DNA of 64,000 bases from Microbacterium foliorum (GTDB lineage Bacteria > Actinomycetota > Actinomycetes > Actinomycetales > Microbacteriaceae), in NCBI RefSeq assembly GCF_006385575.1, contig NZ_CP041040.1, forward strand, positions 2,046,001 through 2,110,000, read 5' to 3'. The notes beneath the pieces were generated by a model that was not told the origin of the DNA, ran no database searches, and saw only the letters and a program-made list of their open reading frames with translations. Positions 45,611 through 54,297 of the stretch are shown in pieces; position 1 is the first letter of the stretch, and each line of letters begins with the position of its first letter. The position numbers and the translations under genes were made by a program.

Positions 45611-46590
45611 CTCACGAGTTCCTCATCGACGTCCCACATCGTGTACGAGATGATCGCGCCACCGGCTATCAGGTCGTTCGCGATGAGGTTGGTCCGTTCG
45701 ACGCCGACGATCCTCCCCGTGTCGAGGGACAGGAGCACGACGTCACTCGCAGCGCCGTCCGACGTGATCACTCGCAGTCCTGCGACCTGCCGTCCCAGGC
45801 GGTCGGTCGTGGCGCCGAGCGCCTCCACCCCGTCCGCCTCCGCGAGGACGTCGAGCACCTGCGACTCCTGGGCGTTCGTGAGGGTCCAGTACTCGAGCAT
45901 CGCTGTCGCGGCGGCGACGACCTCGGAACCCGTCGGATCCGTCGGCATTCCGAAGGCGGTGAGAACGGCGGACACCTCCTCACGGGAGTCGCCGAAGACG
46001 TCGGGAACGGGGGTCCCCAACTGACCGGGCTCGATCGACAGATCGACGGTGACCTCACCCGAGCTGCTGATCTCGGCGCCGATGTTCGCCGACGCGTCCG
46101 TGGGGTCGTACGGCACCCCCCTCACCGAGACCATCCGACCCGAGAGATCGGGCTCCCAGCGAAGCGTGGTGAGCTGCGGCACGACCTTCGTCGCTCCGGT
46201 GCTGCCGTTGATGTCGAGTCCCCACGTCGCCGACCGCACGACGCGCTCCGGCTCGGCGGGGCCCGGCGTCGCGCTCAGCGTCGACCGCGCCGTGTCCAAC
46301 GTCTCAGCAGTGCTCTCACCGCCCGAGAAGTCCAGCGGTGCAGGCGAGCCTGCGACGGCCGCACCCTGTGGAACCAGGACGGCGACGGCGACGACCGCCG
46401 CCGCGGCCGCCATCACGACACCCGAGGCCCACCCCAGAGCGCGCCTGCGTCGGGGCCGAGGCTTCGCGGCGGTGCGGATGATCCGGTCTCGAGTCCACTC
46501 TGCCGCGGCGTCCGGCTTCGCATCGCGTGGCGTCCTGGCAGGATCGGCCTGCGTGAGGACACGTTCGATCAGCGCGTCGTCAGTCAACAT
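45607..46590 (-). CDS. CU044_5270 family membrane protein
   Basis: A 327-residue protein with a cytoplasmic N-terminal region (1-50), ending with a basic stretch (RPRRRRALGW), one transmembrane helix at about 53-75, and an extracytoplasmic domain of about 250 residues. The pattern matches the CU044_5270 family, known mainly next to sigma-70-like genes in actinobacteria. The arrangement suggests an anti-sigma-like partner, although no zinc-binding motif is seen. The start overlaps the sigma-factor gene by 11 bases. Confidence 0.75.
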   Translation of the reverse strand: MLTDDALIERVLTQADPARTPRDAKPDAAAEWTRDRIIRTAAKPRPRRRRALGWASGVVMAAAAAVVAVAVLVPQGAAVAGSPAPLDFSGGESTAETLDTARSTLSATPGPAEPERVVRSATWGLDINGSTGATKVVPQLTTLRWEPDLSGRMVSVRGVPYDPTDASANIGAEISSSGEVTVDLSIEPGQLGTPVPDVFGDSREEVSAVLTAFGMPTDPTGSEVVAAATAMLEYWTLTNAQESQVLDVLAEADGVEALGATTDRLGRQVAGLRVITSDGAASDVVLLSLDTGRIVGVERTNLIANDLIAGGAIISYTMWDVDEELVR

Positions 46591-47107
46591 GATCCCCCCG
46601 CCCCTCCAGTCCGAGCTCCGCGCGCAACTTCACTTGAGCGCGCAACAGCTTCCTCCGCACTCGGACACGCGGGCTGCGCAGCAACTCAGCGATCTCCCCC
46701 ACCGCGAGCCCATCCCAGTACTTCAGCATGATGATACGCCGCTCACGCCCGGTGAGGGTTGCCAGTGCGGCAAGAACTCTGGCACGCATCCTCAGATCAG
46801 GAGGCGCCTCGTCACCCGACACCCCACCATGCACCGCATCGATGGCCGTGCGCCTCAGCGTCGATCGCCCCGATCGGCCGCTGAGAACCCGATCCGCCGC
46901 GCGGATCAACCAGATCCGATCCATCGGCTTCGTCGGGATGAGTCGGGACCAGGCCACGAGGAAAATCTCCGAGACGATCTCGGTGACCTCCGCGGGGTCT
47001 TCGACGACGCCTTCGACATGATGTCTGACCGCTGCCCAATTGGCGTCGAAGAGCCGAGTGAAAGCTTCGTTCCTCTGGGGCTCGCGGTTCTCACCGCGGA
47101 CGCTCAT
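46580..47107 (-). CDS. ECF-like RNA polymerase sigma factor
   Basis: A 175-residue sigma-70 family protein. Region 2 spans about 14-55 (AFTRLFDANWAAVRHHVEGVV and EIVSEIFLVAWSRL), and region 4 about 112-160 (LTGRERRIIMLKYWDGLAVGEIAELLRS plus basic helix), with an acidic/basic tail. The intervening helices are short, as in ECF sigma factors. Purine-rich GAGAGAG precedes the ATG. It is the first gene of a three-gene operon with a membrane protein and a secreted protein, so its output may be a surface response. Confidence 0.85.
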   Translation of the reverse strand: MSVRGENREPQRNEAFTRLFDANWAAVRHHVEGVVEDPAEVTEIVSEIFLVAWSRLIPTKPMDRIWLIRAADRVLSGRSGRSTLRRTAIDAVHGGVSGDEAPPDLRMRARVLAALATLTGRERRIIMLKYWDGLAVGEIAELLRSPRVRVRRKLLRAQVKLRAELGLEGRGDHVD

Positions 47108-47158
47108 CTCTCTCGCCCGCTGGAGCAGCCGATCCGCGTCGCGTCTCGGTGTCGCATG

Positions 47159-48055
47159 TCAGAAGCCGAGGCGTCCGAGCTGCTTCGGGTCTCGCTGCCA
47201 TTCCTTCGCGACCTTGACGTGCAGACCCAGGAAGACCCTCGTGCCGAGGAGCTCTTCGATGCCCACTCGGGCACGGCGTCCGACGTCAGCCAGACGCTTG
47301 CCCTTGTGGCCGATGATGATCGCCTTCTGGCTGTCGCGCTCCACCACGATCGACGCATGCACATCGGTCAGGTCGGTGCCCTCACGGGGAGCGATGTCGT
47401 CGATCATGACTGCGATCGAGTGCGGAAGCTCGTCACGGACACCGTCGAGCGCCGCCTCGCGGATCATCTCGGCGATGCGATCCTCCTCCGACTCATCGGT
47501 CGTCACCCCTTCGCCGTAGAGCGCGGGCCCTTCCGGCATGAGAGCGAGGACCTCGTCTGCGAGAACCTCCAGCTGGTCGTTCGTGAGGGCAGAGATCGGG
47601 ATGACAGCGTCCCAGTCCTCGCGCAGGGCGTCGACCTCGATGAGCCGTTCGGTGATCTCGTCGCGCCCTGCGGCATCCGTCTTCGTGACGATGGCGATCT
47701 TCTTGGCACGACGGTACCCGTCGAGCGAGGCTGCGATGCGGCGATCGCCCGGTCCGACCTTCTCGGTCGCCGGCACGCAGAAGCCGATCACGTCGACGTC
47801 GCCGAGCACCTGCTCGACGAGGTCGTTCAAGCGCTCACCCAGAAGCGTCCGCGGCTTGTGGATGCCAGGTGTGTCGACGATGACGAGCTGTCCCTGGGGT
47901 CGGTTCACGATCCCGCGGATGGCCCGTCGGGTCGTCTGCGGCTTCTCGCTGGTGATCGCGATCTTCTCGCCCACCAGCGCATTCGTGAGAGTGGACTTTC
48001 CGACGTTCGGCCGCCCCACGAAGGTCACGAACCCGCTCCGCGTCTGCTCAGTCAT
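47159..48055 (-). CDS. era: GTPase Era
   Basis: GTPase needed for 30S ribosome maturation. The 298 residues have GRPNVGKST at 14-22, VIVDTPGIHKP as the G3 region, TKTDAAG as the Asn-less G4 motif (TKTD rather than NKxD), and a C-terminal KH domain (IIIGHKGKRLADVGRRARVGIEELLG) that binds 16S rRNA. The start overlaps the CBS-domain gene stop by eight bases, so translation is coupled. Confidence 0.95.
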   Translation of the reverse strand: MTEQTRSGFVTFVGRPNVGKSTLTNALVGEKIAITSEKPQTTRRAIRGIVNRPQGQLVIVDTPGIHKPRTLLGERLNDLVEQVLGDVDVIGFCVPATEKVGPGDRRIAASLDGYRRAKKIAIVTKTDAAGRDEITERLIEVDALREDWDAVIPISALTNDQLEVLADEVLALMPEGPALYGEGVTTDESEEDRIAEMIREAALDGVRDELPHSIAVMIDDIAPREGTDLTDVHASIVVERDSQKAIIIGHKGKRLADVGRRARVGIEELLGTRVFLGLHVKVAKEWQRDPKQLGRLGF

Positions 48056-49343
48056 CGTTTCCGTCTCTCTCATCTGCGGCGTCTCCCGCGTCGTGTGCCA
48101 CGCGTTCGACGAACACGGTCGCGATTCCGCGACCTCGCCCTCGAGACGCACCGCCGGTGAGGGTCAGCCCCTCCACCGTCGCTGTGGACCCTGGTTGCGG
48201 GACCTGGCCGAGTGCCTTGCCCAGCAGACCGCCGATGGAGTCCACGTCCTCGTCCTCGAGTTCGAGGCCGAACAGATCGCCGACGTCCTCCAGCGAGAGT
48301 CGGGAGCTCACGCGGTAGCGTCCGTCGCCGAGTTCGACGACTTCAGCCGATACCTGATCGTACTCGTCCGAGATCTCGCCCACGAGTTCCTCGATGAGGT
48401 CCTCGAGGGTCACGAGACCGGAGATGCCGCCGTGCTCGTCGATCACGAGGCACACGTGCACGGCGTCGCGCTTCATCTGCTGCAGCAGCGTCTCGGCACG
48501 CATGGACTCGGGCACGAAGGTCGCAGGCCGCGAAATCGGACGGATGGATGCGGTGCGCCACGCGTTCTCATCACGGAAGGCGAACAGCACGAGGTCCTTC
48601 AGATACAGCACTCCGACGACGTCATCGGCGTCGTCGTCGACGACCGGCATGCGCGACACACCACGCTGCAGGAACAGCGTCATGGCCTCGCTCGTCGTCG
48701 CGGTCGCGTCGACCGTCACCATCTCGGTGCGGGGCACCATCACCGCGCGTACGAACTGATCGGTGAAGTCGAACACCGAGTGGATGAGGTCGCGATCATC
48801 GGCCTCGATCAGGTCGTTCGAGGCGGCCTCGTCGACCATGCTGAGCAGTTGCTCCTCGGAGGTGAACGAGCTGCGGCCGCGTCCTGGGGTCACCCGGTTG
48901 CCGAGTACCACCAGTCCCTGGGCGAGCGGTCCGAGGATGATGCGCAGCCCGCGGACGATCCGTGCATTCGCGCGGAGCATGCCCTCTGCGTGGTGTCGGC
49001 CGAAGGAGCGAGGACTCGCCCCCACCAGCACGAAGCTGATGCCCGTCATCAGCAGGGCCGCGGCGAGCATCGCCCACCAGATGTTGTCGAACAGGATGCT
49101 GAACGCGACCGTGACGAGCACGGCGGCGGCTGTCTCGGCGAGCACGCGGATGAACGCGACGGCGTTGACGTGTGCGTCCGGGTCGGCCGCGATCCGCACC
49201 AGCTGAGGACCGTTGCGGCCCTCGGCGCCCATCTCTTCGATGTCCGAGCGCGACGTGACGCCGAAGGCGGCGTCGATGGCAGCCATCAGTCCGCCGAACG
49301 CGACGAGCAGGACTGCGCCTGCGAGCAGGAGGGCGGCGGTCAT
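48048..49343 (-). CDS. CNNM/hemolysin family protein with paired CBS domains
   Basis: A 431-residue protein with an N-terminal membrane domain of about three to four helices and a cytosolic part. That part has two CBS domains ([36 protein letters not shown] and [32 protein letters not shown]) and a CorC_HlyC tail. Homologues act in magnesium/cobalt efflux or related ion handling (CorB type). ATG overlaps ybeY by four bases. The gene is a fixed part of the phoH-ybeY-era cluster. Confidence 0.92.
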   Translation of the reverse strand: MTAALLLAGAVLLVAFGGLMAAIDAAFGVTSRSDIEEMGAEGRNGPQLVRIAADPDAHVNAVAFIRVLAETAAAVLVTVAFSILFDNIWWAMLAAALLMTGISFVLVGASPRSFGRHHAEGMLRANARIVRGLRIILGPLAQGLVVLGNRVTPGRGRSSFTSEEQLLSMVDEAASNDLIEADDRDLIHSVFDFTDQFVRAVMVPRTEMVTVDATATTSEAMTLFLQRGVSRMPVVDDDADDVVGVLYLKDLVLFAFRDENAWRTASIRPISRPATFVPESMRAETLLQQMKRDAVHVCLVIDEHGGISGLVTLEDLIEELVGEISDEYDQVSAEVVELGDGRYRVSSRLSLEDVGDLFGLELEDEDVDSIGGLLGKALGQVPQPGSTATVEGLTLTGGASRGRGRGIATVFVERVAHDAGDAADERDGNDD

Positions 49344-49798
49344 CGTCGACGTTCAGCCGCGGCGAAGCCCTGGATGAGCTCCTTCTGCAGTCCGAACATC
49401 TCGCGCTCCTCTTCGGGCTCGGCGTGGTCGAAACCGAGGAGGTGCAGCAGTCCGTGAGTGGTGAGCAGGATCAGCTCATCCATCAGCGTGTGGCCGGCCG
49501 CCTGCGCCTGCGCCTCAGCGACCTGAGGGCAGAGGACGATGTCTCCGAGCAGTCCTGGGGCCGTGGGGCGGTCTTCGGTGCCTGGGCGCAGCTCATCCAT
49601 CGGGAAGCTGAGCACGTCCGTCGGACCGGGCTCGTCCATCCACTGCACGTGGAGGGCCTCCATCGCGGCCTCGTCGACGAGGACGATCGCGACCTCGGCA
49701 TCCGGGCTCACGTGCATCTGCGCCAGGTTGAAGTCGGTCAGGCGCTGCAGCACGGTCTCGTCGACATCGATCGCCGACTCGTTGTTGATCTCGATCAT
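49340..49798 (-). CDS. ybeY: endoribonuclease YbeY
   Basis: Single-strand RNase involved in 16S rRNA 3' maturation and ribosome quality control. The 152 residues have the zinc-binding [11 protein letters not shown] motif with His115, His119 and His125, and a conserved [28 protein letters not shown] block. The start overlaps phoH by four bases. Confidence 0.95.
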   Translation of the reverse strand: MIEINNESAIDVDETVLQRLTDFNLAQMHVSPDAEVAIVLVDEAAMEALHVQWMDEPGPTDVLSFPMDELRPGTEDRPTAPGLLGDIVLCPQVAEAQAQAAGHTLMDELILLTTHGLLHLLGFDHAEPEEEREMFGLQKELIQGFAAAERRR

Positions 49799-50895
49799 GA
49801 GAGTCCTCGTTTCGGCGTACGGTCGCGGGGTCCTGGTCTCTGCGCGCCCCGTCGCTCTGCGCGATTGGCGAACTCCGCCGCCTGCTCCCGCTCGAAGCGC
49901 TGAGCCGTGCGGCGCTCGTCGTACTCGCTGTAGGCGTCGACGATGCGACCGACGAGCGAATGCCGCACGACGTCGTCGCTCGTGAGTCGCGCGAAGTGGA
50001 TGTCGTCGATGCCGTCGAGCACCCGGGTCACGAGGCGGAGCCCTGAGGATCCCTGCGGGAGGTCGACCTGGGTGATGTCACCGGTCACGACCATCTTCGA
50101 GCCGAAGCCGAGACGCGTGAGGAACATCTTCATCTGCTCGGGCGTCGTGTTCTGCGCCTCATCGAGAACCACGAACGAGTCGTTCAGGGTGCGGCCGCGC
50201 ATGTACGCGAGCGGCGCGACCTCGATGGTCCCCGTCGCCATCAGGCGGGGGACGATCTCGGGGTCCATCATCTCGTTGAGCGCGTCGTAGAGCGGACGCA
50301 GATACGGGTCGATCTTGTCGGTCAGAGTGCCGGGGAGGAAGCCGAGCCGCTCCCCCGCTTCGACGGCGGGGCGCGTCAGGATGATCCGTGTGACCTCCTT
50401 GCGCTGCAGCGCCTGGACGGCTTTCGCCATGGCCAGGTAGGTCTTGCCCGTTCCGGCGGGACCGATGCCGAACACGATCGTGTTCTCCTCGATCGCGTCG
50501 ACGTACTCCTTCTGGCCCAGGGTCTTCGGTCGGATGACCTTGCCGCGGGTCGACAGGATCGCCTCGCCGAGCACTTCGCTCGGGCGCGGGCCTCCGTCAT
50601 TGCGCAGCAGGCGCGCCGAACTCGTGACGTCGCTCGGAGCGAGGTCGTGGCCGGCCTTCGTCATGGTCATCAGCTCGTCGACGAGGTTCTTCGCCTTCGC
50701 GACGGCATCCGCCGAGCCGGTGAGCGTGATCTCGTTGCCGCGCACGAGCACCTGCACGTCGCGGTGCTCCTTCTCGAGCATCCGCAGCAGGCGGTCCTGC
50801 GGGCCGAGCAGCTGCACCATGGCGACGCCGTCGGCATAGATCTTCTCGACAGCGGTGTCGGATGCGGTGGCAGGGTCGTTTTCGTCAGAAGCCAA
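49795..50895 (-). CDS. phoH: PhoH family protein (PhoH-like ATPase)
   Basis: A 366-residue PhoH-like P-loop ATPase. It has an N-terminal acidic/KH-like segment, then Walker [29 protein letters not shown], Walker [13 protein letters not shown], and a C-terminal basic tail ([24 protein letters not shown]). Homologues are RNA-associated ATPases or helicases linked to YbeY. The TTG at 50895 has a GAGGAG about 10 bases upstream and overlaps the HIT stop by 11 bases; the frame continues upstream without coding character. A start slightly downstream is possible. Confidence 0.9.
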   Translation of the reverse strand: MASDENDPATASDTAVEKIYADGVAMVQLLGPQDRLLRMLEKEHRDVQVLVRGNEITLTGSADAVAKAKNLVDELMTMTKAGHDLAPSDVTSSARLLRNDGGPRPSEVLGEAILSTRGKVIRPKTLGQKEYVDAIEENTIVFGIGPAGTGKTYLAMAKAVQALQRKEVTRIILTRPAVEAGERLGFLPGTLTDKIDPYLRPLYDALNEMMDPEIVPRLMATGTIEVAPLAYMRGRTLNDSFVVLDEAQNTTPEQMKMFLTRLGFGSKMVVTGDITQVDLPQGSSGLRLVTRVLDGIDDIHFARLTSDDVVRHSLVGRIVDAYSEYDERRTAQRFEREQAAEFANRAERRGAQRPGPRDRTPKRGLS

Positions 50896-51232
50896 CGAGC
50901 TTGTTCTCCTCGATATCGCCGAGCACATGGGCGTGCACGTGGAAGACGGATTGGGCGGCGCTCGCGCCGTTGTTGAAGATGAGACGGTACTCGCCGTTGG
51001 CATGCTCTGCCGCGAGCTGCTTGGCTGCGGCGACCATCTCGGCGAGAAGCCCCGGGTCGCCCTGAGCGAGCTCGGTGACATCTCGGTAGTCCTCGGTCTT
51101 CGGGATCACGAGAGCGTGCAGCGGCGCCTGTGGGTTGATGTCGCGGATCGCGAACACCCGGCCGGTGTCGAGCAGGATCTCGCCGGGGATGTCACCGTTG
51201 AGAATGCGCGTGAAGATCGAGGGCTCGGACAT
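50885..51232 (-). CDS. HIT family protein
   Basis: A 115-residue histidine-triad hydrolase. The catalytic HVHAHVL triad (His98, His100, His102) follows RLIFNNGASAAQSVFH. Such proteins hydrolyse nucleotide phosphoramidates (HinT-like). It sits between rsmE and phoH, 45 bases after the rsmE stop. The stop overlaps the phoH start by 11 bases. Confidence 0.93.
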   Translation of the reverse strand: MSEPSIFTRILNGDIPGEILLDTGRVFAIRDINPQAPLHALVIPKTEDYRDVTELAQGDPGLLAEMVAAAKQLAAEHANGEYRLIFNNGASAAQSVFHVHAHVLGDIEENKLVGF

Positions 51233-51277
51233 GCTCTCAGTCTACTGACCGCAGCACGACCGGGTCCGTAGCCGTGT

Positions 51278-52006
51278 TCACCAGCGGCCGAGCGCCACCG
51301 ACAGCACCGCGATCGCCGCAGGACCCGCGGTGGAGGTGCGCAACACCGTCTTGCCGAGGAGCACCCGTTCGGCGCCGGCGTCGGAGAGCTTCCTGAGTTC
51401 GTCGTCGGAGATGCCACCCTCCGGGCCGACGACCAGCACGAGGTCGCGCCCGTCCGGCTCGAGATCGGACAACCGGGTCGAGGCACTCGGGTCGAGCAGC
51501 AGCAGGCGCTGAGACGATGCGCGTGAGGCGAGGTCTGCAGTCGTCACCGGAGGCGAGACCTCGGGTACCCAGGCGCGGTGCGCCTGCTTGGCGGCCTCTC
51601 GGACGATCGTCGACCAGCGTTCACGTCCCTTCACGGCCTTCGGCCCTTCCCAGCGCGACACGCTGCGGCTGGCCTGCCACGGAATGATCTCGTCGACCCC
51701 GAGCTCGCACGCCGCCTGCACCGCCAGCTCATCGCGGTCCCCCTTGGCCAGAGCCTGCGCGAGGATGATCCGCGGGTTCGGTGCGGGTTCTTCCGAGCGG
51801 GCCGACACGCGCACCTCGACGCGAGACGGCGACACCTCTTCGGCGACGCCCGTGAGCCACACCCCTGCGCCGTCGCCGACGGTGACCGCCTCACCGACGC
51901 GGAGCCTGCGGACCACCGCTGCGTGCTTCGCCTCGGCGCCGGTGAGCGAGACGAGGTCACCGACCGCGGAATCCGCCGAGTTCTCGACGAGGAAGTGGAG
52001 TGCCAT
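51278..52006 (-). CDS. rsmE: 16S rRNA (uracil-1498-N3)-methyltransferase
   Basis: SPOUT-fold methyltransferase, 242 residues. Typical motifs are KHAAVVRRLRVGEAVTVGDGAG near 28-49, LAQALAKGDRDELAVQAACELGV, and the knot LVVGPEGGISDDEL followed by LLGKTVLRTSTAGPAAIAVLSV. It binds S-adenosylmethionine in the C-terminal knot. It follows dnaJ by 14 bases. Confidence 0.94.
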   Translation of the reverse strand: MALHFLVENSADSAVGDLVSLTGAEAKHAAVVRRLRVGEAVTVGDGAGVWLTGVAEEVSPSRVEVRVSARSEEPAPNPRIILAQALAKGDRDELAVQAACELGVDEIIPWQASRSVSRWEGPKAVKGRERWSTIVREAAKQAHRAWVPEVSPPVTTADLASRASSQRLLLLDPSASTRLSDLEPDGRDLVLVVGPEGGISDDELRKLSDAGAERVLLGKTVLRTSTAGPAAIAVLSVALGRW

Positions 52007-52020
52007 GAACGCCGTCCGGA

Positions 52021-53136
52021 TCAGTGAGAACGGAAGCGGTCGCGGAGCTTCGAGAACAGTCCCTGCTGGAACTGCGCCAGCTGCGGACCCGGCGCCTTGG
52101 TCTTCTTCGCGAAGTCCTCGATCAGCGCGCGCTGCGCCGAGTCCAGCTTCGTCGGGGTGACCACCTGCACGCCGACCCGCAGGTCGCCGCGCTGGTTTCC
52201 CCGCAGCGGAGTGATGCCGCGGCCCTTGATGGTCAGGACGTCGCCCGACTGAACGCCCGAGCGGATCTCGAGATCGACCTCGCCGTCGAGCCCCTGAATG
52301 GTGGTCTCGGTGCCGAGGACGGCATCCGGCATCGACACCTCGAGCGTCGCGAGCAGGTCGTCGCCGTCACGGCTGAACGAGGGATGCGGGTTGACGGTGA
52401 CCTCGACGTACAGGTCGCCGTTCGGGCCACCGGCCTTGCCGACCTCTCCCGACCCCGGCAACTGCAGACGGAGTCCGGTCTCGACGCCGGCGGGGATGTC
52501 GAGGGAGACGGTGCGGCGCGAGCGCACCCGCCCCTGTCCGCCGCAGGTGCCGCACGGGTACGGGATGGTCGTGCCGTAGCCTTCGCAGGTGCCGCAGGGC
52601 TGAGACGTGACGACGTTGCCGAGCAGGCTCCGCACCTGACGCTGAACGTGGCCGGAACCACCGCAGATGTCGCAGGTGACGGGCGATGTGCCCTCCTGGC
52701 AGCACGAACCGTTGCACGTCTCGCACAGCACAGCCGTGTCGACCTCGATGTCGCGGTGCGCGCCGAAGACGACATCGCCGAGATCGAGGGTCACGCGAAC
52801 GAGCGCGTCCTGGCCGCGCTCGCGCCGAGAACGCGGGCGCGCTCCGCGCCCGCCGCCCTGGCCCGCGCCGAAGAAGGTCTCGAAGATGTCTCCGAAGCCG
52901 CCGAAGCCGCCGAAGTCGTTCGCCGCTCCGTCGCCCCCGCCCATGTCGTAGCGGCGACGGGAGTCGTCGTCGCTCAGCACGTCGTATGCGTGCGTCACGA
53001 GCTTGAACCGCTCAGCAGCGTCTTCACCCGGGTTCACGTCGGGGTGGAGCTGGCGGGCGAGGCGTCGGTACGCCTTCTTGATCTCGTCCGTGGAGGCGTC
53101 GCGAGAGACGCCGAGTACCTCGTAGTGGTCTGCCAC
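52021..53136 (-). CDS. dnaJ: molecular chaperone DnaJ
   Basis: Co-chaperone of DnaK, 371 residues. The J domain has the HPD motif at 31-33, then a Gly/Phe-rich stretch ([25 protein letters not shown]), four zinc-finger repeats ([32 protein letters not shown]) and the beta-sandwich substrate domain. The first repeat ends in Cys rather than Gly. This is the hrcA-linked copy; another DnaJ is expected near dnaK elsewhere. Expression is probably controlled with hrcA through CIRCE. Confidence 0.95.
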   Translation of the reverse strand: MADHYEVLGVSRDASTDEIKKAYRRLARQLHPDVNPGEDAAERFKLVTHAYDVLSDDDSRRRYDMGGGDGAANDFGGFGGFGDIFETFFGAGQGGGRGARPRSRRERGQDALVRVTLDLGDVVFGAHRDIEVDTAVLCETCNGSCCQEGTSPVTCDICGGSGHVQRQVRSLLGNVVTSQPCGTCEGYGTTIPYPCGTCGGQGRVRSRRTVSLDIPAGVETGLRLQLPGSGEVGKAGGPNGDLYVEVTVNPHPSFSRDGDDLLATLEVSMPDAVLGTETTIQGLDGEVDLEIRSGVQSGDVLTIKGRGITPLRGNQRGDLRVGVQVVTPTKLDSAQRALIEDFAKKTKAPGPQLAQFQQGLFSKLRDRFRSH

Positions 53137-53175
53137 AATGGCCCTTCTGCGTGTGCTGTGATCTGGGCGGCCGCG

Positions 53176-54207
53176 TCAGCGGGCCGCCTCGTCTTCATCG
53201 AGCATCCGCGACAGGTAGCGGGCCACAGCCCGTGCCGCCGCGAGATTGCTCGGATAGTCCATGCGGGTCGGCCCCATCACGCCGACGCGCGCCGTGCCGC
53301 TGGGGGCGGCGTAGTTGCTGGCGACGATCGACGCCTCACCGAGTCCGAAAGACGCGTTCTCGGTGCCGATGCTGGCTGCGAGGCCGTGCGAGTCGGCCTC
53401 CATCTCGCTCATCAGACGCAGGAGCGTCACCTGCTCCTCGATCGCCTCGAGGATGGGGTGGATGCTGCCGCGGAAGTCCTGCTCGCGCCGAGCCAGGGTC
53501 GCCGCGCCCGCCATCACCAGACGCTCCTGGCGGAACGCGCCGAGTTCGTCGATGACGATGGTCGCGAGTGCACGGAGCACGATGTCGTGCGAGTGCTCAT
53601 CGTCGGTGAGCAGGGTCTGCAGACGCTCAGCCGCATCACTCACCGCCCGCCCAGTGATCAGGGCCGACAGGCGCGCACGGAGCACGGCCATGTCGGCGTC
53701 ATCGACGTCGACGGGCAACGGCGCGATGCGCTGCGAGACGCCCCCCGCATCGGTGACGAGCACGATGAGCAGTCGATTGGGCGCGAGCGCGACGAGTTCG
53801 AGGTGCGTCAGATGCGCCCGGGCGAACGACGGGTACTGCGCGAGCGCGACCTGGCCCGTGAGCTGGGTCAGCACGCGGACGGTGCGCACCATCAGGTCGT
53901 CGAGGTCGGAGGGAGCCGTGAGGAACGACTCGATCGCCGTGCGCTGTGCGACCGAGAGCGGCCGCAGCTGTGCGAGGTGGTCGACGAAGACGCGATACCC
54001 CTTGTCGGTGGGGACTCGGCCGGAGGACGTGTGCGGGGCGGCGATCAGCTCTTCGTCTTCGAGGAGGGCCATGTCGTTGCGGATGGTCGCGGCCGAGACC
54101 CCGAACGAGTAGCGATCGACGATCGATCTGCTGCCGACGGGCTCGTGGGTCTCGACGTAGTCCTGCACGATCGCGCGGAGAACCTGGAGGCCTCTTTCGC
54201 TGACCAT
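53176..54207 (-). CDS. hrcA: heat-inducible transcription repressor HrcA
   Basis: Represses class I heat-shock genes by binding CIRCE. The 343 residues begin MVSERGLQVLRAIVQDYVETHEPVGSR, the winged-helix DNA-binding segment, continue through SFGVSAATIRNDMALLEDEELI, and end with a dimerisation domain. A GGGAGGGAG Shine-Dalgarno precedes ATG 54207. It starts the seven-gene run hrcA-dnaJ-rsmE-HIT-phoH-ybeY-CBS-era. It is probably autoregulated through the CIRCE element 16 bases upstream. Confidence 0.95.
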   Translation of the reverse strand: MVSERGLQVLRAIVQDYVETHEPVGSRSIVDRYSFGVSAATIRNDMALLEDEELIAAPHTSSGRVPTDKGYRVFVDHLAQLRPLSVAQRTAIESFLTAPSDLDDLMVRTVRVLTQLTGQVALAQYPSFARAHLTHLELVALAPNRLLIVLVTDAGGVSQRIAPLPVDVDDADMAVLRARLSALITGRAVSDAAERLQTLLTDDEHSHDIVLRALATIVIDELGAFRQERLVMAGAATLARREQDFRGSIHPILEAIEEQVTLLRLMSEMEADSHGLAASIGTENASFGLGEASIVASNYAAPSGTARVGVMGPTRMDYPSNLAAARAVARYLSRMLDEDEAAR

Positions 54208-54222
54208 CGCAACTCCCTCCCT

Positions 54223-54249
54223 TTGGCACTCACTGGCTACGAGTGCCAA
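54223..54249. promoter_or_regulatory. CIRCE operator of hrcA
   Basis: TTGGCACTC-N9-GAGTGCCAA, a perfect inverted repeat with the CIRCE spacing. It differs from the consensus TTAGCACTC at one position in each arm, symmetrically. It lies directly downstream of the hrcA -10 (54249-54254), in the expected place for HrcA repression. Confidence 0.85.
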
Positions 54250-54254
54250 TTCTA
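54249..54254 (-). promoter_or_regulatory. -10 of hrcA operon
   Basis: TAGAAT on the minus strand. Transcription would start inside the CIRCE element, leaving a leader of about 35 bases with a strong Shine-Dalgarno. Confidence 0.55.
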
Positions 54255-54285
54255 CCCGCCGACGCCGACCACATGCTGATCGCCA

Positions 54286-54291
54286 TACGAT
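54286..54291 (+). promoter_or_regulatory. -10 of leaderless esterase gene
   Basis: TACGAT, six bases (GAGCCC) and ATG 54298. Divergent from hrcA; the -10 hexamers of the two genes are about 30 bases apart. Confidence 0.55.
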
Positions 54292-54297
54292 GAGCCC

